Below are positions 57,070 to 61,991 of a DNA stretch of 61,991 nucleotides, piece by piece; position 1 is the first letter of the stretch; the number at the start of each line of letters is the position of its first letter. Origin of the DNA: Candidatus Altimarinota bacterium (GTDB lineage Bacteria > Patescibacteriota > Gracilibacteria > BD1-5 > UBA2023); assembly GCA_028714815.1 (NCBI GenBank), contig JAQTLR010000005.1:1-61991 (forward strand). Direction: 5' to 3'. The notes beneath the pieces were generated by a model. That model did no database searches, was not told where the DNA came from, and worked only from the letters and a program-made list of their open reading frames with translations. The position numbers and the translations under genes are program-made.

Positions 57070-57422
57070 AGAAATGGATAGTTAAAGAATACACATAAGC
57101 ATCGGAAACGATGCGAGAGATGCGAGAATTCCGGAAAACCGATATGCAAACTGATATAACTATAGCGGAACATCAGGAAAATAAAAGGAAAAAAGAAAGA
57201 CAAAAAGTAGATTTATTTATGAAAGTTGATGGGACTTGAACGTGAAGTATTTTCGAAGTGAAACGGAAAAAATAGATGGATATGAAAAAATCTTTCAAAT
57301 TTTAATAAATTTTTAATAATTGGTCATATAATAAAGAGCATTTTGTGAATGGGAGCGTGGAAGAAGAGCGGGAAGATATAAAAAGGGATTCAGTTGTTAT
57401 TCTAATTTTTAATTCAACTATC
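57070..57422. other. AT-rich intergenic stretch with a partial tail element
   Basis: This stretch holds the partial tRNA-tail element at 57228-57279 and a TATAAT at 57326-57331 that may be the -10 of the large gene downstream. An alternative GTG start of that gene at 57345 lies in it. I see no other gene. Confidence 0.5.
57228..57279 (+). repeat. Partial tRNA-tail element (TC)
   Basis: GATGGGACTTGAACGTGAAG and TATTTTCGAAGTGAAACGG match the 5' half of TB, but the rest of the element and the tRNA copy are missing. It probably marks the left border of the AT-rich gene behind it, as if an insertion had cut the element. Confidence 0.65.
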
Positions 57423-59705
57423 ATGAGCGGGGCAAATAAAGGCATGGAAAAAATTGAAGAATATCTTGAAAAGATTGAAATTCTTTTTAAAAAAAATGCA
57501 TATATAAGATATATAACACTGTCCCTCCTTTCGCTCTTTTTATTATTCTTTATAGAGAAGAATATTTTTTCAATATTATCTCTTCCATGGGCTATTTCAT
57601 ATCTCATAACATCAAGTTGGAACTGACAGTTTGATCAAAATATTTTTAGAGAGATATTTAATGTTGATAATGGGATTGATAAAATACGACTATTAAATTT
57701 AGCTATCTTATGAGCCTTTTATTGATTTTTTTTAACATTGATCAATTTTGTATTCAATATTTTCACTCAAAAGGGTATTCTCCATAAAAAAAAGAAAATA
57801 TCAATTATGGTTTTGACCAATGTATTTTTCATATTCTCAATTTTTTGTGTAAGCCCACATAGTGTAGAAAGCATAGTAATGTTCCTCATTTCATTATGAT
57901 TTTTCTGACTGATTAATTTTTATTTTCTCAAAAATAATCTTAATTTAGTAAGCGATTTTTTTTATGATGACATCAAAGAAACTACCAAAAATGGAAAAAC
58001 GGGAAAATACATATTGTGCGCTATATTATTTGTCAGTTTAGTGAGCATTATAGTATATCTTCTATTTAGGGATAATTCCCTAATGAGGTATTATACATAT
58101 ATAAATCAAGCATATGATTTGTTGATTGTATTTAAATATCGCATTATAGCACTACTGGTTAGTGTTTATTTAATAATATTATTCCTATCTTTTAGAAGGC
58201 TTCGTAAAGATAAAAAAAATATTTTTTCAAGAAATGTCTTTTATTGACTCCTTATAGTATCCATTACCCTTCTCATCCTGATAATAATCAATTCTAGGGT
58301 TTTCGATTTTGATGAAAAAATTTTATTCATTTATCTAGTACCTTTCATACTATTGATACTATATAAAATAACCATTTATATGGTATCAAAAAATATAGGA
58401 GTGGATTTTTCGAATTCAATCCATTTGGAAAATAAAAAAGCATGAGAGATAATTGGATCATTCGGTCATTTTATTTTTAGTAGTCTTTTCGGAAATGAGA
58501 TACTATTCCTGCTTTACTTTATCTGAGTAATAATATTCATATCGACAAAGGATATCAATAACCAGTCGGTTTTTCAATGAGTCTTGCCAGTAGAATGATA
58601 TATATCCATTAATAAATATGATGAAAATTTAGAGAAAATACACAATAAGCTGCAACTTCCTAGCAATGGCTACAATAGTAAAAGTAATATAACACTCATT
58701 GATAAAGTCAAGATTATCAACTGAGATACTCAAGAATGAAGAATATTATGAGATTTCTGTATATTATGGGAATCTGATAAATACTATTACATATCGACAT
58801 ACTTTATTGCCGATAATGTTTATCGGCCATTTGATTGCAAGACATTGAATAACATACAATTATTGAAAATTGAAAAAAGTAGTGATCTAGATATACGATA
58901 TCTCAAAGATATTCACTTTGATAATTTAAATTACTCCATTTATAAAAGCCTCATTACAGAAGATTATCCTGTCAGGGACATTGAAAGAGAAGTATACAAC
59001 ATGATAAGTAAAAAATATAGCAAAAAGACGTGATATAATAATTATAACAGTGCTGATACATTCGCTGATATAAGATACGAAAAAAACACTACATACTATT
59101 TGGATACGCTATTTGATTATATTATTACAAAAATTACAAAAAAGGAGGAGATAGATTATGATTATATTCTATCAGAATCTCTGATAAGAAGCGCAATAAT
59201 CAATAAGTTTGTGAACTGAATAAAAAATGACAACATATATAAATATTTCATTGCTCCAGTAAAATTAGATCAAAAAATAGATGATTTTATCGGCAGAATC
59301 AATAAAGATGAAGAAAAAACATTTTACGATACCTTAAAATCAATTTTTGAAAACAATAAAACCATAACTTGAGAGAAAGTAAAAGATAAGATAGCCTATA
59401 TCGAGGATAATATCATTTTTAATAATATCAAGAATAATCTGAAATATATAGGCATACTATGAAGTATGCCTGGAAATGCAGATATTTCAAGTAAACTCAT
59501 TTCTAATTATGAGAATAAAAAGGAGAATTTCATCAAGAATTGATGTATAGAGATATTAACCAAAAATAATATAGTATATAATGTTTCTGATTTAACTATA
59601 CAGTACACCCTTACTGAAAAGGAAAACTGAAATTACACCTATACCTATATATTCACCCCCGCTACCCAAGGATTTACGTTAAATTATTGAATCTGTAGAG
59701 AATAG
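57423..59705 (+). CDS. Large AT-rich multi-pass membrane protein of unknown function
   Basis: A 760-residue protein with about 20 UGA-Gly codons, visible under the standard code only as short scraps. Start ATG 57423 (GTG 57345 is an option). Residues 1-370 hold about eight to nine hydrophobic helices (for example ITLSLLSLFLLFFI, LLVSVYLIILFLSF), then a soluble domain of about 390 residues, Lys/Asn/Ile-rich, containing VYRPFDCKTLNNIQLLKIEK, GILGSMPGNADISSK and a final YTYTYIFTPATQGFTL. No family is recognised. It is much more AT-rich than its neighbours and lies in the tRNA-Leu island, so it was probably acquired. The reading frame shifted by one base remains open for another 38 codons after 59688. 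Confidence 0.75.
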
Positions 59706-59835
59706 ATATGATAAATTATTGAAATCAATCAATAATATCAAGAACCAATCCCAAGCGGAGAAAAGAAAGAAATCTTTGCAAATCAATGCATATGCCATAC
59801 AATAACTCCCGTTATTATCTATTTTCATATATACC

Positions 59836-60501
59836 ATGCATATATCCATCATAGATGACGAGAAGATTCTTGCGAATAAAATCCTGAAAAAATTGCAGAA
59901 TAGCGGCTATGCAGCGAGCGCCTTTCATGGATATGAGGATTTCATGCAGCATGGGGATGCGAGCTCCGAGCTCTATATCATCGATCTCTCTCTCTGAGAT
60001 GGTACAGGCTTCGATATCATCCGTTGGCTCCGGAAAAATAAGGATTCCTGCGTTCCTATCATCATCATCTCCGGCTATGGCGATAGCCAGAACATCATCT
60101 ATTGACTCGAGCTCGGGGCGGACGATTACCTTACGAAACCCCTTGTCCCCGATGAACTCATCGCACGTGTCAAGGCAATTCTTCGACGACCCCATGGTCT
60201 CATGAACGAAGGCATCATGCGTTATAGAAACATAAGCTTCAATACCGCTACAAAGGAAACGAGGGTTTGAAACGATATCATCTACCTCACGAAAAATGAA
60301 AGCCTCATCGTCGAGACATTCCTTTCCAATCAAAAAAAGATACTGACAAGGGAGAGGCTGATATCGAATGTCTGGTGAGGACACCATCTGTCAGATGTTT
60401 CCGATAATACCATCAATGTGACGCTTTCCAATATCCGGAAAAAGCTCGGGGGGGATTTTGTACCGAAAACAATATACAATCAGGGATATATCCTCGAATA
60501 G
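59836..60501 (+). CDS. OmpR-family response regulator
   Basis: A 221-residue regulator with four UGA-Gly codons. Acidic pocket D7/D8, phospho-acceptor D50 (YIIDLSLGDG, with Gly by UGA), the GYGDSQN Ser/Thr region and K in YLTKPL. The winged-helix domain ends NQGYILE rather than RGxGY. UGA also encodes Gly in VWGGHHLSD. It is convergent with the regulator at 60506, with only 4 bp between stops. Its kinase is not obvious; it may be shared with the truncated one at 61227. Confidence 0.9.
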
Positions 60502-60505
60502 CTGT

Positions 60506-61210
60506 TTATTTCTCCGAAAAGATATATCCTTCTCCACGGATATTCCGGATCCATCCGTCGATCCCGAAGGGAGAAAGCGCCTGCTTCAGGCGGAGGATAT
60601 TGACCCGTAAATTTCTCTCGACCATTAGGGTTGCATCCCCCCATATCCTTTCTACAAGAAACGATTCCGTGAGAAGCTTCTCCGGATGCGAGAAGAAAAG
60701 GGAAAGGATATACTTGTTGTTTCTCGTCAATGGAACCAATTCTTCATCCAGATAGAACTCGTTTTTATCAAGGTCATATTTGAGATTCTTGTAAAAACGG
60801 GCGGTTCCCATTGAGGTGATATTCGAGAGATAATAACTCTTGAACCAATTAAGCACCCGAAGTTCGAGCTCTTTAAGCCGTATCGGTTTGATGATATAAT
60901 CGCTCGCTCCATACTCGAAAGCGAGACGGAGTCGGTCGATATCCGAAAATCCACTGATCACCACGATGGGTATGCTTACCTGTTTCTCCCGGATGATGCG
61001 GATGATCCTATATCCTCAGAGTTCCAAAGCATCGTCGGAAAGCTTAAGGTCCACGAGAACGATATCATAGGATGATATGACGGATAGCTCCTCAAGAAAC
61101 TCCGAGAATGAATACAACACCCTCACCCTATTGGTTATGATCTTGGATTCAAATACTTTTGCTATCCGGTTGGCCAGAAATACATTATCTTCGATTATGA
61201 GAATATTCAT
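60506..61210 (-). CDS. OmpR-family response regulator
   Basis: A 234-residue regulator joined across one UGA-Gly (61016-61018, in ALELGGYRII). The receiver has E7/D8 pocket residues, the acceptor Asp in IVLVDLKLSDD, SGFSDID and YIIKPI; the winged helix ends IRGEGYIFSEK, a canonical RGxGY turn. It is 16 bp downstream of the kinase remnant at 61227 and was its partner. Confidence 0.9.
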
Positions 61211-61226
61211 ATGCTTGCATGAACGG

Positions 61227-61871
61227 CTAATGGAGCGGGATATCGATACTGAATTTTGCCCCTCAAAGCCTCTCCCCTATGCTTGCAATGATAGTTCCCC
61301 CATGCATATTGATGATCTTTTTACAGAGATAGAGACCCATACCGAGACCGATCAATTCCCGGCTTCCTGTGACATACTGATCAAAAAGGCTTTCGACATT
61401 GATTCACTGGAATCCCCTTCCGTTATCTTCTATGATAACGGAAAGCACTCCTTTCTTCCTATATGCCTCCATGATTATGACCGAATCTTTCTTATCGAGG
61501 AATTTCACAGCATTTTGCAGGAGATTAGTGATGACCTGTTGGAATTGTATCTTATCGATTTCCACGAACCGCATATCCTCGTCGATGAGATTAATGAAAT
61601 GCACCTGCTCATACATCCGGGAATATATCTCATACTCTGTCCGGAGGAGATTCGAAAGCTGGACTTGTTCCCGAAAAAGAGCGACCGATCTCGTATCGAA
61701 ATACTGGACGGAAAAAAGCTTCGTCGTGAGTTCACCTGTTTTGATGAGTTCCCTATTGAGGAGATTTAGCTCCTGTTTCAGCATCTCGACCGAAAAGGAT
61801 GTATCCTCAAGATCGTCGATGATGCTGTCTGCCTGGAAAATAGCGTTTGCAATAGGAGCTTTTATTTCGGC
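61227..61871 (-). pseudogene. Histidine kinase remnant, truncated at the H box
   Basis: The frame runs from just after a TAA (61872-61874) to TAG 61227, with two UGA-Gly codons. It begins AEIKAPIANAIFQADSI, where a kinase would have HEIKAPI, so the break falls on the phospho-acceptor His; nothing upstream continues the kinase. The rest is a good ATPase domain: NLLQNAVKFLDKK (N box), IEDNGRGFQG (G1), IGLGMGLYLCKKI (G2). Without the H box and sensor it cannot act as a normal kinase, though it may start at ATG 61784 as an ATPase-only protein. The sequence to the right looks like the edge of an insertion. Confidence 0.7.
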
Positions 61872-61915
61872 TTAATAGACATTTATGGGATGTTTTTTAC
61901 TTGAGATTATGGCAC

Positions 61916-61942
61916 AATAAAGCGGTTTATCCGCTTTATTTT
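61916..61942. terminator. Hairpin between the kinase remnant and the next gene
   Basis: AATAAAGCGG and CCGCTTTATT around TTTAT, then TT. It could be a terminator or part of the end of a mobile element. Confidence 0.6.
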
Positions 61943-61948
61943 GTTTCT

Positions 61949-61991
61949 ATGACTAAAATATGTCCGAAATGTAAGGTCTCTCACCTCAGAA
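61949..61991 (+). CDS. Start of a protein with a CxxC motif, cut by the window edge
   Basis: ATG 61949 opens MTKICPKCKVSHLR, a zinc-ribbon-like N-terminus. Such starts are common in transposases of some insertion-sequence families and would fit the disrupted kinase to the left, but 14 residues cannot decide this. Confidence 0.35.
   Translation, partial: MTKICPKCKVSHLR

Noticed and set aside
1-61991. UGA-broken genes as pseudogenes, or UGA as Trp or selenocysteine
   Set aside because: The breaks are too many, occur in essential genes and fall on conserved glycines, not on Trp or Cys sites; no SECIS-like structures are evident.
1-61991. CRISPR array, rRNA operon or prophage
   Set aside because: No regularly spaced direct repeats, no rRNA sequence and no capsid, portal or terminase genes. 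The S74 fibres alone do not make a phage.

Overview
This 62-kb window comes from a bacterium that reads UGA as glycine (genetic code 25), which points to the Gracilibacteria (BD1-5) or Absconditabacteria (SR1) of the Candidate Phyla Radiation. The mid-range GC content (my impression, not computed) leans to Gracilibacteria. Nearly every long gene is interrupted by in-frame UGA under the standard code. The interruptions fall on invariant glycines: the LPGD box of signal peptidase I, the GVDEAGRG box of RNase HII, the RGxGY turn of an OmpR regulator, and the SGY, LIGK and WKG positions of an Aer-type PAS domain. Every complete gene I could define ends in UAA or UAG and none in UGA. All coordinates below are for the UGA-readthrough genes.

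Layout. 1-12.2 kb: a surface region with secreted Cys-rich proteins, a signal peptidase I, pilin-like proteins, and three adhesin or fibre proteins built of GNVGIGT repeats. Two of these end in an S74-type self-cleaving chaperone domain and share long near-identical DNA. 12.3-31.8 kb: housekeeping genes (rnhB, der, RNase J, gltX, mutY) mixed with a two-component system, an MscS channel, a ZIP transporter, two VTT/DedA membrane proteins, tRNA-Ser and an EAL-domain protein. 32-36 kb: anaerobic ribonucleotide reduction, with NrdD whose glycyl-radical tail is a separate small gene, plus the NrdG activase. 36-45 kb: a WecA/MraY-type transferase, a major pilin, ruvA, a CsaB-like pyruvyl transferase, miaA, two tRNA-Arg genes with odd tails, yidC and a glucosaminidase. 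45-51 kb: a UPF0489 protein, a 3D/peptidoglycan-binding protein, an M29-like peptidase and RNase R. 51-62 kb: a soluble PAS kinase with its regulator, a glycosyltransferase, tRNA-Arg and tRNA-Leu followed by tail elements, a large AT-rich membrane protein, two more OmpR-type regulators and a kinase gene cut off at its H box.

The genome is rich in small structured repeats. A roughly 110-bp hairpin element occurs four times. Elements whose long inverted arms match each other but differ from locus to locus occur at 18.7, 23.2, 25.6, 31.8 and 55.1 kb. tRNA-tail elements start with an inverted copy of the T-arm of the upstream tRNA and end with a direct copy of its 3' end. Short palindromes are inserted in frame inside RNase R, UPF0489 and flavoprotein genes. 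The tRNA-tail elements and the split NrdD are, in my view, the least expected features.
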